From Paenibacillus rigui (GTDB lineage Bacteria > Bacillota > Bacilli > Paenibacillales > NBRC-103111), in the NCBI RefSeq assembly GCF_002234615.1, contig NZ_NMQW01000024.1, forward strand, positions 38,411-102,410: a stretch of 64,000 nucleotides of DNA, given 5' to 3'. How positions within the stretch are numbered: the first letter of the stretch is position 1; each line of letters begins with the position of its first letter. The notes below the pieces were generated by a model that did not search any database, was not told where the DNA came from, and saw only the letters and a list, made by a program, of their open reading frames with translations. Positions 9,117 through 17,113 of this stretch are shown piece by piece. A program made the translations under genes and the position numbers.

Positions 9117-10163
9117 TTACCCCTGCTCGCCCGGCTTTCCGATCGGTTCTGCCGGGTCCTTCTCCTCGGATACTGAGCCTGCGGATGGAATGTGTACCGC
9201 ATCGCGGTCAGACCGTACTGCTTCGGCCTTTTCCTGCTCCTGCGCTCCGCCACCGCCGATGCGCTCTACCGGGTCCGAATAACGGGTGGAGGCCGCTCCC
9301 GTTTTTCTCCGGTAGGCCATAAACACAAATGCGAACAGTACAATCAGCACAGCCAGCAGCTGGGAAATCCGCACGTTGCCCCCGTAGGTCATAAAGCCTT
9401 GCTCGAACCCTAGCCACGTCATCGGCGCCCAAAGCGCGTGCATCAGGCTGGCCAGCCAAGCCGGACCGGTAAAGTCCAAGCTGTCCGTTCTCAGGGCTTC
9501 GATAAAGAAACGTCCAATCGAGTACCAGATGAAATAGCTCATGAACAATTCGCCGGCACGCAGAAACGGTCTGCGGCGCAGCCAGAACAACAGAAGCAGC
9601 CCTGCAAGGTTCCACAACGATTCGTATAAAAAGGTCGGATGATAATATTGACCTTCTATGTACATTTGGTTGACGATAAAATCAGGCAAATGCAGCGTGC
9701 TGCGCAGGAATGCCTCGCTAGCCGGTCCCCCGTGCGCCTCCTGGTTCATAAAATTGCCCCAGCGTCCGATGGCTTGTCCTACGATCAGGCCCGGCGCGCA
9801 AAAATCGGCAATGCGCCAGAACGAGTAGCCTTTCCTCCGAACATAAATAACCGCTGCAATGATGGCGCCGATCAGCGCTCCGTAAATGGCAATGCCGCCG
9901 TGCCATACTTTATAAATTTCCGATAAATTATCTCGGTAATCTTCCCACTTAAAGGCCACATAATAGATGCGGGCGCCGACAATTGCGGACGGAACTCCGA
10001 TCAGGACCAGATCCATGAAAAAATCCGGATTCATCCCGAACCGCTTGCCCTCCTGAATCGCAAGAACCAGTCCCACCAGTGCAGCGGTCCCCAAAATAAT
10101 GCCGTACCAGTGCACCTGCAGCGGGCCGAGCCCAAAAGCGATTGGATTGATTGCGAGTAACAT
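9117..10163 (-). CDS. lgt: Prolipoprotein diacylglyceryl transferase
   Basis: Lgt moves a diacylglyceryl group from phosphatidylglycerol to the lipobox cysteine of prolipoproteins in the membrane. The signature GRWGNFMNQEAHGG and seven or so hydrophobic segments are present. The start is ATG 10163, with GAGGGGG 6 bases upstream. At 348 residues it is longer than usual (about 270-290) because of a hydrophilic C-terminal tail of roughly 60 residues rich in Glu, Pro and Gly after the last membrane segment. The role of the tail is unknown. Confidence 0.94.
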   Translation of the reverse strand: MLLAINPIAFGLGPLQVHWYGIILGTAALVGLVLAIQEGKRFGMNPDFFMDLVLIGVPSAIVGARIYYVAFKWEDYRDNLSEIYKVWHGGIAIYGALIGAIIAAVIYVRRKGYSFWRIADFCAPGLIVGQAIGRWGNFMNQEAHGGPASEAFLRSTLHLPDFIVNQMYIEGQYYHPTFLYESLWNLAGLLLLFWLRRRPFLRAGELFMSYFIWYSIGRFFIEALRTDSLDFTGPAWLASLMHALWAPMTWLGFEQGFMTYGGNVRISQLLAVLIVLFAFVFMAYRRKTGAASTRYSDPVERIGGGGAQEQEKAEAVRSDRDAVHIPSAGSVSEEKDPAEPIGKPGEQG

Positions 10164-10196
10164 ACGTTTCCCCCTCAAACTTATTGACGTGCCGGA

Positions 10197-11138
10197 TTAT
10201 TCCGTATCATCCATATCTTCAGACAAGGATTCGGTCAGCTTGTTCGTAAACTGCAACGCTGCATTATACCCCATCCGCTTCAAGCGGTAGTTCATCGCAG
10301 CTACCTCGATAATAACGGCCAAGTTCCGGCCCGGACGGACAGGAATCGTAACCAGTGGAATGTCCGTATCGATAATGCGTGTCGTCTCTTCATCCAGCCC
10401 GAGGCGGTCGTACTGCTTATCCTGCTGCCAGGTTTCCAGCTTGACGACGACGGAAATCTTTTTGATGTTCCGCACCGCACCCGCACCGAACAGCGTCATG
10501 ACGTTGATAATGCCCACGCCGCGGATTTCCAGCAAATGACGGATCAGCTCCGGCGCATTGCCGTTCAACACATGGTCGGCCGTCTGGCGAATTTCAACCG
10601 CATCATCGGCAATAAGACGATGTCCGCGTTTGACAAGCTCCAGCGCCGTCTCGCTTTTCCCGATACCGCTGCTGCCCGAGATCAGCATCCCGATCCCGTA
10701 CACATCAACCAGGACACCATGGATCGTCGTGGACGGAGCCAATTTATTTTCCAGAAATCCGGTAATCCGGCTTGCTAGTATGGTTGTCGAGGTTGGGGTA
10801 CGCAGCACCGGAATATTCGTATCATTCGCCGCAGACAGCAGCTCAATAGGAACGTCCAAACCACGGCTGATCAGAATGCAGGGCGTATCCGCAGGAGAGC
10901 ACAGACGGACCATCCGATCCATTCGTTCCGCAGACGACAGTCCCTCGAAAAAGGTCAGCTCTGTTTTTCCCAAAATTTGTACCCGCTCTGAAGGGTGAAA
11001 TTCGTAATAGCCTGCCATTTCCAAGCCGGGACGATACAAGTCGGCAACCGTAATCAGCCGCTTCAGGCCGCCTTCGCCGCAAATGACTTCCAAATGAAAT
11101 TCTGCTACCAAGTCAGACACTTTTACTTTTTTGGACAT
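10197..11138 (-). CDS. hprK: HPr kinase/phosphorylase
   Basis: This bifunctional enzyme phosphorylates and dephosphorylates Ser46 of HPr and so controls carbon catabolite repression in low-GC Gram-positives. The Walker A loop [12 protein letters not shown], the following ADDAVEI and the family signature [20 protein letters not shown] are intact. The 313-residue length is normal. The ATG at 11138 has AAAGGAG upstream. It heads the hprK-lgt-ppaX operon; yvoD, found between lgt and ppaX in Bacillus, is missing here. Confidence 0.96.
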   Translation of the reverse strand: MSKKVKVSDLVAEFHLEVICGEGGLKRLITVADLYRPGLEMAGYYEFHPSERVQILGKTELTFFEGLSSAERMDRMVRLCSPADTPCILISRGLDVPIELLSAANDTNIPVLRTPTSTTILASRITGFLENKLAPSTTIHGVLVDVYGIGMLISGSSGIGKSETALELVKRGHRLIADDAVEIRQTADHVLNGNAPELIRHLLEIRGVGIINVMTLFGAGAVRNIKKISVVVKLETWQQDKQYDRLGLDEETTRIIDTDIPLVTIPVRPGRNLAVIIEVAAMNYRLKRMGYNAALQFTNKLTESLSEDMDDTE

Positions 11139-11198
11139 CGTCTTTCCGTCTCCTTTGTTTTCCCAATAACCCCATCGTATAAAAAATACAAGGATAAA

Positions 11199-12119
11199 TC
11201 AACCAACCGTTGGGTCTGCCGACCCGGTTTCCTTCACTTTATGCAAAAACATGGCTGCCGCCATCGATTCCACCGCCTCCCGGCTCCTGACAATGGAAAA
11301 GGTTCGCGCCTCATGTCGGCCCTCCAATCGAAGCTCCGCCAGCTCCCCGGCCGCCAGCTCCTTGCGAACCACCCAACGGGACAGCACGGCGATGCCGAGC
11401 CCGGCCATAACGGCCTCTTTCACCCCTTGACTGCTGCCGAAGACAAACATCCGTTTCACGCGCAAGCCCAGCTTCTGAAGCAGCCGGTCGCTGTAATCCC
11501 TTGTTCCCGAGCCTGCTTCCCTGACAATCCACACTTGATCGTGCAAAGCTTCCGCAGCTATCGAAGGTCTGGAGCGTTTGCGGGCTGCCTGCGTCAGGGT
11601 GTGCCCGACTGGCGATACAACCACCATTTCGTCTTGCATAAACGGTTCCGTTGCCATATCCGCGAAGGGAATCTGGCCTTCGACCAGCCCGATATCCAGC
11701 TGATGCGACCTCACCCCGCGTACGATCTCCTCGGTATTGCCGATTTGTACCTGTACATCGACCATCGGGTACAGGTCTACATATTCGGCGAGCAGACGGG
11801 GCAGTACATACTCCCCGATCGTAAAGCTGGCCCCGACGTGCAGTGTACCCGTAACCTGCTGCTGCAGCTGTTGAATGCGCTGTCGCGCTTCCTCATAGTA
11901 GGCGAGTATTTGCTTGGCCTGCTTGTAAAGCACGGTTCCCGCTTCCGTCAGCTTCACCTGCTTCGGGGAACGGTGCAGCAGCTTCGCGCCGAATTCGTTC
12001 TCAAGATTGCGGATATGGGAGCTGACGCCAGGCTGCGACAAATGCAGGACTTCCGCCGCCCTGGAAAAGTGCTGCTGCTCGGCTACCGTCACGAATACCT
12101 TCAGGTTTTCGATACTCAT
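11199..12119 (-). CDS. LysR-family transcriptional regulator (YeiE/CysL-like)
   Basis: The protein has the N-terminal winged helix of LysR regulators (MSIENLKVFVTVAEQQHFSRAAEVL, quoted in part, then LSQPGVSSHIRNLE) and a periplasmic-binding-like effector domain. The start at ATG 12119 has GGAGG about 9 bases upstream and gives 306 residues. It is divergent from a YeiH-type membrane protein, the same pairing as yeiE/yeiH in enterobacteria, so it probably controls that neighbour. The palindrome at 12,241-12,257 is a candidate operator. The effector molecule is not evident. Confidence 0.88.
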   Translation of the reverse strand: MSIENLKVFVTVAEQQHFSRAAEVLHLSQPGVSSHIRNLENEFGAKLLHRSPKQVKLTEAGTVLYKQAKQILAYYEEARQRIQQLQQQVTGTLHVGASFTIGEYVLPRLLAEYVDLYPMVDVQVQIGNTEEIVRGVRSHQLDIGLVEGQIPFADMATEPFMQDEMVVVSPVGHTLTQAARKRSRPSIAAEALHDQVWIVREAGSGTRDYSDRLLQKLGLRVKRMFVFGSSQGVKEAVMAGLGIAVLSRWVVRKELAAGELAELRLEGRHEARTFSIVRSREAVESMAAAMFLHKVKETGSADPTVG

Positions 12120-12240
12120 CCCGCATTGCCTCCGTCCAATCATTTGATTTTGTTATCATGACCATTCCGTATTCGTATTTCCGTTTCCTGAGGCAATCCT
12201 TTATAGTTATGCCAACCGATACCCATATCTATGAAATTGG

Positions 12241-12257
12241 ACGCATAACAAATGCGT
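12241..12257. promoter_or_regulatory. Candidate LysR operator (ACGCAT-N5-ATGCGT)
   Basis: A perfect 6-base inverted repeat separated by AACAA lies between the divergent LysR and YeiH-type genes, about 90 bases before the latter. LysR proteins usually bind such interrupted palindromes. The assignment rests only on position and symmetry. Confidence 0.4.
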
Positions 12258-12349
12258 ACGAAGGACACGTCCCGTACCTGACACAGGAATGAACCGCATG
12301 CAGGACGTTATCCGTCCATGACACAACCTGACTCACAGGAGTGATTCCC

Positions 12350-13528
12350 ATGATTCCCCACCCAGCCAAAACACATCTGAAACATAAAAGCTTCACATCG
12401 GCTTTCCGCCAGCGCCTGCGCTTCGGTAAATCCCAGGGTTCCATACCCCGGTCCGGCCCCGGGTCCAGGTTCCTGCCGGGGCTTCTTATGACCTTGCTGC
12501 TGGCCGCTGCCGGCAACTGGCTGGCGTCCCTCCCGGCATTGGCCGTCATGGGGACGCTCGTCCCCGCCCTGCTGCTCGGCATGCTGTGGCGTTCCTCGTT
12601 GCCGCTCCCGGCAGCGTTAGCCCCCGGCATCGCCTTCGCAAGCAAGCGCGTGCTGCGTCTCGGCATCATCCTGCTCGGGCTGAGACTGAACCTGCTGGAC
12701 ATCGTCCATGCAGGCGTCGTCAATGTGGCGATAGCAGTCAGCTGCCTCGCCATGGCTCTATGGACAGCCTACCGCCTGGGGCGGCTGTTCGGGGTGGAGC
12801 CGCGCCTTGCGCTGCTTACCGCCTGCGGCACCGCCATCTGCGGGGCTGCCGCCGTCGCTGCGCTGGCTCCGCAGCTGAAGGCGAAGCAGGCGGACATCGC
12901 CGTGAGCACAGCGACCGTCGCGCTGCTCGGCACGCTGTTCACGCTGCTGTACACCTTGCTGTACCAAGTCCTAGGACTTGGTACAGCGGCGTACGGCATG
13001 TTCGCCGGGGCCACCCTCCACGAGGTGGCCCATGTGGTAGCCGCCGCCGCACCCGGCGGGGCGGCGGCTGTAGACACAGCGGTCATCATGAAGCTGACCC
13101 GTGTCGCACTGCTCATCCCCGTCTCGCTGCTGCTCGGCTTATGGAAGCCGCAGCTAGCGGATAACGCCGATGCCGCCCAGGATTCCTGTATGCACAAGCC
13201 GGGGCGGAACGACAGCGCAAGCGCTGGCCCGTACCGGAGCCGTACAGCTGCTAAAGAGCGTCCGCCCGTGCCCTGGTTCTTATTCGGCTTTCTGCTGATG
13301 AGCGGGGTGCACACGCTGCAGCTGCTGCCGGAACCGGTAACGCTGCGGCTCATCGATTTGGCTTATGTCTTCCTGGCTATGGCCATGGCCGGGCTCGGTC
13401 TGCAAACCCCTCTAGCTTTGTTCCGCCGTGAAGGTCTGCGGTCGATCACCTCGGCCGGGCTGGCTTCCCTGCTGCTGGCGGTTTTCGGTTATGTGCTGGT
13501 GCGCTGGCTGGTCCTCCCTGCATCGTAA
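12350..13528 (+). CDS. YeiH/UPF0324-family putative sulfate exporter
   Basis: The 392-residue protein has about ten hydrophobic segments and the family segments RLGIILLGLRL, CGTAICGAAAVAALAP, GATLHEVAHVVAAA and MAGLGLQ. These are typical of PF03601 membrane proteins annotated as putative sulfate exporters. The start ATG 12350 has CAGGAG 8 bases upstream; an in-frame GTG at 12341 overlaps that site. A hydrophilic insert around residues 265-305 separates two membrane halves. Transport of sulfate is a family-level annotation and is not shown here. Confidence 0.85.
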   Translation: MIPHPAKTHLKHKSFTSAFRQRLRFGKSQGSIPRSGPGSRFLPGLLMTLLLAAAGNWLASLPALAVMGTLVPALLLGMLWRSSLPLPAALAPGIAFASKRVLRLGIILLGLRLNLLDIVHAGVVNVAIAVSCLAMALWTAYRLGRLFGVEPRLALLTACGTAICGAAAVAALAPQLKAKQADIAVSTATVALLGTLFTLLYTLLYQVLGLGTAAYGMFAGATLHEVAHVVAAAAPGGAAAVDTAVIMKLTRVALLIPVSLLLGLWKPQLADNADAAQDSCMHKPGRNDSASAGPYRSRTAAKERPPVPWFLFGFLLMSGVHTLQLLPEPVTLRLIDLAYVFLAMAMAGLGLQTPLALFRREGLRSITSAGLASLLLAVFGYVLVRWLVLPAS

Positions 13529-13635
13529 ATAAGGTCTCTTCCTACATTAGAGGCGGGACACATAGCTAAGCTAAGGCTCGAATTTTGTTTTCCGATTCAC
13601 CGGAAACGTGGAAATGCTTATATGGTCAAAAAAAA

Positions 13636-13674
13636 GGATGTCTCGCGGTTGAATCCTTTCAACCGGGGACATCC
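13636..13674 (-). terminator. Strong terminator closing the DUF4157 operon
   Basis: GGATGTC (13636-13642) pairs with GACATCC (13668-13674), with an inner CGGTTGA/TCAACCG stem. On the minus strand it is followed by eight T residues, so it ends the leftward operon containing the DUF4157 gene. It may also act weakly on the rightward yeiH-type transcript. Confidence 0.85.
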
Positions 13675-13733
13675 CTTTTATGTTCATTTGACCGCTGACG
13701 GTCTTCTGGGGAAGCTTCGCTGCCTCGGTGTAC

Positions 13734-14588
13734 CTACACTCTCCCGCTGCCTTGCTGGATGACATGAGTCAGCTCATGACCGAGAAGCTCCTGACCGTCC
13801 CGGCTTTCGGGATTATACTCGCCCTGCCTGAAAAAAATATCGCTGCCCGTCGTAAACGCTCTGGCGCCGATCGCCTGGCTCACTTGATCAGCCCTGCCAT
13901 CCGTATGTATATTCACAGAGCTGAAATCGGCCTGGAAGGCCCCCTCCATTTTTTGTTGGGTCACCCCATCCAATTTGCTCCCGCTTCCCTTCATCATCTG
14001 GATTTCCTGCTCAATAGCGGGCGCTGCATCAAATCCGCTGCCCGATCCCTTCAGCTGCAGCTCTTCTTCCTCCAGTTCTGCAGACTCCGCCTCACGCTGG
14101 ATTCCCTCGACTGCAGGCTTCAGCTGCAGCTCCTCTTCCTCCAGTTCTGCAGACTCCGCCTCGCGCTGGATTCCCTCCGCTGCAGACTCCGCCTCGCGCT
14201 GGATTCCCTCCGCTGCAGGCTTCAGCTGCAGCTCTTCTTCCTCCAGCTCCGCCGTTTCCGCTTCACGTTGGATTCCCTCGACTGTAGGCGCAGGAGCGGA
14301 AAGCCGCTCCACAACCGACTTGGCCATTTGATCGGCTTCCTGCTCGAAGCTGTCCCCTGCCGGCCTGACCGTCATTTTGGCTTGAACCCGCATGGATTGA
14401 AAGCCTGGCACTCCGATGCCGCCCTGTGACAGCATGCTGCCGACCGCATGGTTGCCAAATGTACGCTGCAGCTGCATGGGATCGCTTTCTGCCGCAAGCG
14501 AAGGCGCAGGCGCCGTTTGTCCGGATAAAGGCTGCTGACGTGTCGTCATATCCTGCAATTTACGTTGAGGTGCTTGATACATCGGCAT
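13734..14588 (-). CDS. DUF4157 (eCIS core) protein with HELTH metalloprotease-like motif
   Basis: The C-terminal 80 residues match the DUF4157/eCIS_core family: FSSVNIHTDGRADQVSQAIGARAFTTGSDIFF, shown here as key words only, then LLGHELTHVIQQG with an HExxH zinc-protease-type motif at residues 271-275. This domain is strongly linked to extracellular contractile injection systems. Residues 40-49 carry LQRTFGNHAV, a motif also found in the protein at 54,700. Residues 104-180 are three 23-residue acidic repeats and one short one, each beginning EGIQREAE. There is no signal peptide. It is the last gene of the regulatory operon. Whether it is cargo, adaptor or active protease is open. Confidence 0.88.
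   Translation of the reverse strand: MPMYQAPQRKLQDMTTRQQPLSGQTAPAPSLAAESDPMQLQRTFGNHAVGSMLSQGGIGVPGFQSMRVQAKMTVRPAGDSFEQEADQMAKSVVERLSAPAPTVEGIQREAETAELEEEELQLKPAAEGIQREAESAAEGIQREAESAELEEEELQLKPAVEGIQREAESAELEEEELQLKGSGSGFDAAPAIEQEIQMMKGSGSKLDGVTQQKMEGAFQADFSSVNIHTDGRADQVSQAIGARAFTTGSDIFFRQGEYNPESRDGQELLGHELTHVIQQGSGRV
14049..14279 (-). repeat. In-gene tandem repeat encoding EGIQREAE...LQLK units
   Basis: Three 69-base units and one 33-base truncated unit lie inside the DUF4157 gene. Each full unit encodes EGIQREAESAELEEEELQLK plus a 3-residue spacer. The near-identical DNA points to recent duplication or slippage. Similar QR-plus-acidic linkers are common in DUF4157 proteins. Confidence 0.85.
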
Positions 14589-14690
14589 ACGGATCCCCCC
14601 TGTTTGTTTGTCCTGATATGGCTTGTCGAATAAGTAACATGACTTACTTCGTTGATTGCATGTGAGGTCCGTTCCTCATGTCACTCTCAT

Positions 14691-16208
14691 TTATTCTATT
14701 ATATCATTATCTTGATCCGTTTTGGGTAATAAATCCAATCGAATGCCAATAGATAACACGGCAATATCGTCTGACTGCGGAGCTCCCGCTGCAAAACGGT
14801 CCACATCCGTAACAAGCTGACGCAAACGTTCTCCCTCCGGACTGTCGGCCCATGTCGACAGCTGCTGCTGCAGTCGGCTGGAGCCATATTGGCTGCTCCC
14901 GGGATCCTCCGCTTCCGTAATGCCGTCCGTGTACAGAACGAGGAGGTCCCCGGGGTGCAGCTGCAGCAGATTATCTGTATATGCCATCTCATCCATGACG
15001 CCAAGCGGGAGCCCCTTGGCCCCCCGCACAGGCTCCAGCTCCCCTGCGGTTCTCACGCAATAAGGCGTACAGTGGCCGCCATCGCTGAATTGAAGCTCGC
15101 CTGTCACGACATTCAACACACCGCAAAAAATCGTTGCGAACATCGTGGAGTCGTCCTTATACAGCTCACGGTTGACTTCATCCAGCAGCTCTCCCGGCGT
15201 CATGCCCGCTTTCATCTTGCCTCGGATTAGGGTCATGGTAACGGTCATAAACAGCGCTGCAGGAATGCCTTTATCGGACACGTCCCCTAATGTGAAAAAC
15301 AGCTCCTTGTCGCTGACCCAGAAATAATCAAAGAAATCGCCGCCGACTTCCCGAGCCGGGCGGATGATCGAATGAACATCAACCAGCCGCTTCTCCCCGC
15401 CTGTCTGTTCCGAGGGTAATGCGGACGTAGCGGAGGTCCCAATCCCCGCATCGTCCATGACGACTTCGGTTTCAAAGTTGCGTACCGGCGACCCCGAGGG
15501 CAGCAGCCCAAGCTGAATTTGCTGCGCGATCCGCAGCTCGCTTTCCATTCGCTCCTTGGCCTCTACCGTTGTTTTGAGCGCTTGAATCGATCGTTGCAGC
15601 GCCTCGTACAGCATCGCATTCTCCAAGGAGACGGCTGTCGGCGAAGCGATGGATTCCAGCAGCCGCAGATCCTTGTCCGTAAACCGCGCTCCGTCGCGCT
15701 TGTTCAAAACTTGCAGGACGCCGATGACGGCGCCCTTGCTGAATATGGGCACACAAAGCAAATTCCTCGTCGTATAATCGACGGTTTTGGCCACCTTGGA
15801 CGACCACCGGGGGTCCTGGGAGGCGTCGTCGATTTTGACCGACTTGCCGGTTTCCGCCACCCAGCCCGCGATGCCTTCGCCCAGCTTCAGGCGAATTTCC
15901 TGCACCTCGTCGCCTTTATCCCCGATGGCTACCTCGAAATAAAGCTCACTCCGTTCCGTATCGACCAAAATCACAGAGGACGCCTCGGCGTTCATCACCC
16001 TTGCGCTCGTCTCCATAATTTTGTGCAGCAAATCCTGCTTGTGGATCGTAGAATTCATCTCCACGCTTACTTCGAACAGCTGCAGCGTCCGGCTGAGCTC
16101 ATAATCGGCCTCACGCCTTTTTTGATGGCTGTGCCACCATCCTGCCGCTAACGCCAGCACCAGCAGAAGGCCCACGATCCCATATCCTGTGCCCGGGAGC
16201 AGTTCCAT
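14691..16208 (-). CDS. Membrane-anchored GAF-domain PP2C phosphatase (SpoIIE/RsbU type)
   Basis: From ATG 16208 (MELLPGTGYG) the product has 505 residues: a membrane segment at about residues 8-24, a GAF domain at about 45-200 (SSVILVDTERSELYF, GIAGWVAETGKSVKI), a coiled linker, and a SpoIIE-type PP2C domain. The phosphatase motifs VGGDFFDYF, LGDVSDKGIPAALFM, FSDGGHCTPY and LYTDGITEAED keep the metal aspartates. Such enzymes dephosphorylate a STAS antagonist in partner-switching cascades, and that antagonist is encoded just upstream. The GAF domain suggests a small-molecule input. A start further upstream would overlap the antagonist gene. Confidence 0.9.
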   Translation of the reverse strand: MELLPGTGYGIVGLLLVLALAAGWWHSHQKRREADYELSRTLQLFEVSVEMNSTIHKQDLLHKIMETSARVMNAEASSVILVDTERSELYFEVAIGDKGDEVQEIRLKLGEGIAGWVAETGKSVKIDDASQDPRWSSKVAKTVDYTTRNLLCVPIFSKGAVIGVLQVLNKRDGARFTDKDLRLLESIASPTAVSLENAMLYEALQRSIQALKTTVEAKERMESELRIAQQIQLGLLPSGSPVRNFETEVVMDDAGIGTSATSALPSEQTGGEKRLVDVHSIIRPAREVGGDFFDYFWVSDKELFFTLGDVSDKGIPAALFMTVTMTLIRGKMKAGMTPGELLDEVNRELYKDDSTMFATIFCGVLNVVTGELQFSDGGHCTPYCVRTAGELEPVRGAKGLPLGVMDEMAYTDNLLQLHPGDLLVLYTDGITEAEDPGSSQYGSSRLQQQLSTWADSPEGERLRQLVTDVDRFAAGAPQSDDIAVLSIGIRLDLLPKTDQDNDIIE

Positions 16209-16254
16209 ACCTTTCACTTCCCAAATGGATTTGCCTTTCGCCTTCCTGTAACTT

Positions 16255-16602
16255 CTAGGCCCCCTGTACTGCTGCCAAAGCTTCCGCTTCCGTGCCGTAA
16301 ATGGAGAAAATCGCGCTGAAACCGGACATATCAAACACTTCGCGTACATTTTCATTCATGCCGGCCAGCGCGAGCTTGCCTTGCAGCGTCTTTGTTTTCT
16401 TGGCTGCCAGCAGCAGACTCCGGAGCCCGGCGCTGCTTACATATTCCAAGCCCTGCAGCTCAAATACGAATTTGCGCCTTCCCTGCTCTGTCAGCTCCAC
16501 AAAGCGTGACTCCAGCACGGAGGAAGTATTGGCATCCAGCCTGCCCTCAATGGTAACGATCGTGATGTCTCCACCCTCATGGATAGTTTCCGAAATGTTC
16601 AT
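16255..16602 (-). CDS. STAS-domain anti-sigma factor antagonist (RsbV-like)
   Basis: The 115-residue protein is a single STAS domain, with IEGRLDANTSSVLE and the phospho-acceptor region LEYVSSAGLRSLL. ATG 16602 has AGGAGG 7 bases upstream. It overlaps the end of the kinase gene by 26 bases, which suggests coupled translation and a fixed ratio. In known systems the unphosphorylated form binds the kinase and frees its partner, and the neighbouring phosphatase reactivates it. Confidence 0.92.
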   Translation of the reverse strand: MNISETIHEGGDITIVTIEGRLDANTSSVLESRFVELTEQGRRKFVFELQGLEYVSSAGLRSLLLAAKKTKTLQGKLALAGMNENVREVFDMSGFSAIFSIYGTEAEALAAVQGA

Positions 16603-17041
16603 CCTGGTCCTCCTGTTCCATCGGCACCCGTCTCTTGACGAGCCGAAGCACATTTTTATCATCAATCCGCTCGTAACGAAGCTCATCCATGACTTGACGG
16701 ACAAAATGTATCCCAAGTCCCCCTACGGGTCTCTCGTCCAGCGGCAAATCAAGCTCCGGTGCCTCTTTGTCCAGCGGATTAAAAGGGACACCGCCATCCG
16801 TCACTCCGATTTCAAGGCGGTCGGGGTAGACGGACACTTGAAGCTCAATTACATGACACCCTTCTTCTCCGGGCGCATACCCGTATAAAATCGTGTTCGT
16901 AATCAATTCGTCGCATATCAAGTTCAATTGAAACAGCATCTTCTCATCGATCGCCATTTGATCGGTCAGCCCGGTCAAAAAAGCATTCAACCGATTCAGC
17001 TCCTGCAAATTGTTTCTCAGATCTACCCGGGATACGAGCAT
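16577..17041 (-). CDS. Anti-sigma regulatory kinase (RsbW-like HATPase)
   Basis: The 154-residue product has the GHKL ATPase fold of RsbW/SpoIIAB kinases: the N-box NLICDELITNTILYGY, the G1 box VTDGGVPFNP and the G2 box VGGLGIHFVRQVMDEL. ATG 17041 has AAAGGAGG upstream. With the STAS protein and SpoIIE-type phosphatase it forms a complete partner-switching set. No sigma factor is encoded in the window, so the target may lie elsewhere or may be an eCIS or membrane protein. Confidence 0.9.
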   Translation of the reverse strand: MLVSRVDLRNNLQELNRLNAFLTGLTDQMAIDEKMLFQLNLICDELITNTILYGYAPGEEGCHVIELQVSVYPDRLEIGVTDGGVPFNPLDKEAPELDLPLDERPVGGLGIHFVRQVMDELRYERIDDKNVLRLVKRRVPMEQEDQDEHFGNYP

Positions 17042-17113
17042 ACGCCGGCCTCCTTTGAACTTCGGCAATTTCATGTCTGCAGCTAAGACGGAGCCTGCTC
17101 CGGCCGCTGCAGA

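Noticed and set aside
14049..14279. Repeat cluster as a CRISPR array
   Set aside because: Units are in frame, adjacent without spacers, and encode acidic linkers inside the DUF4157 protein.
13728..14429. Plus-strand frames opposite the DUF4157 gene
   Set aside because: They reproduce the same tandem repeat in antisense and lack a start signal or recognisable fold.
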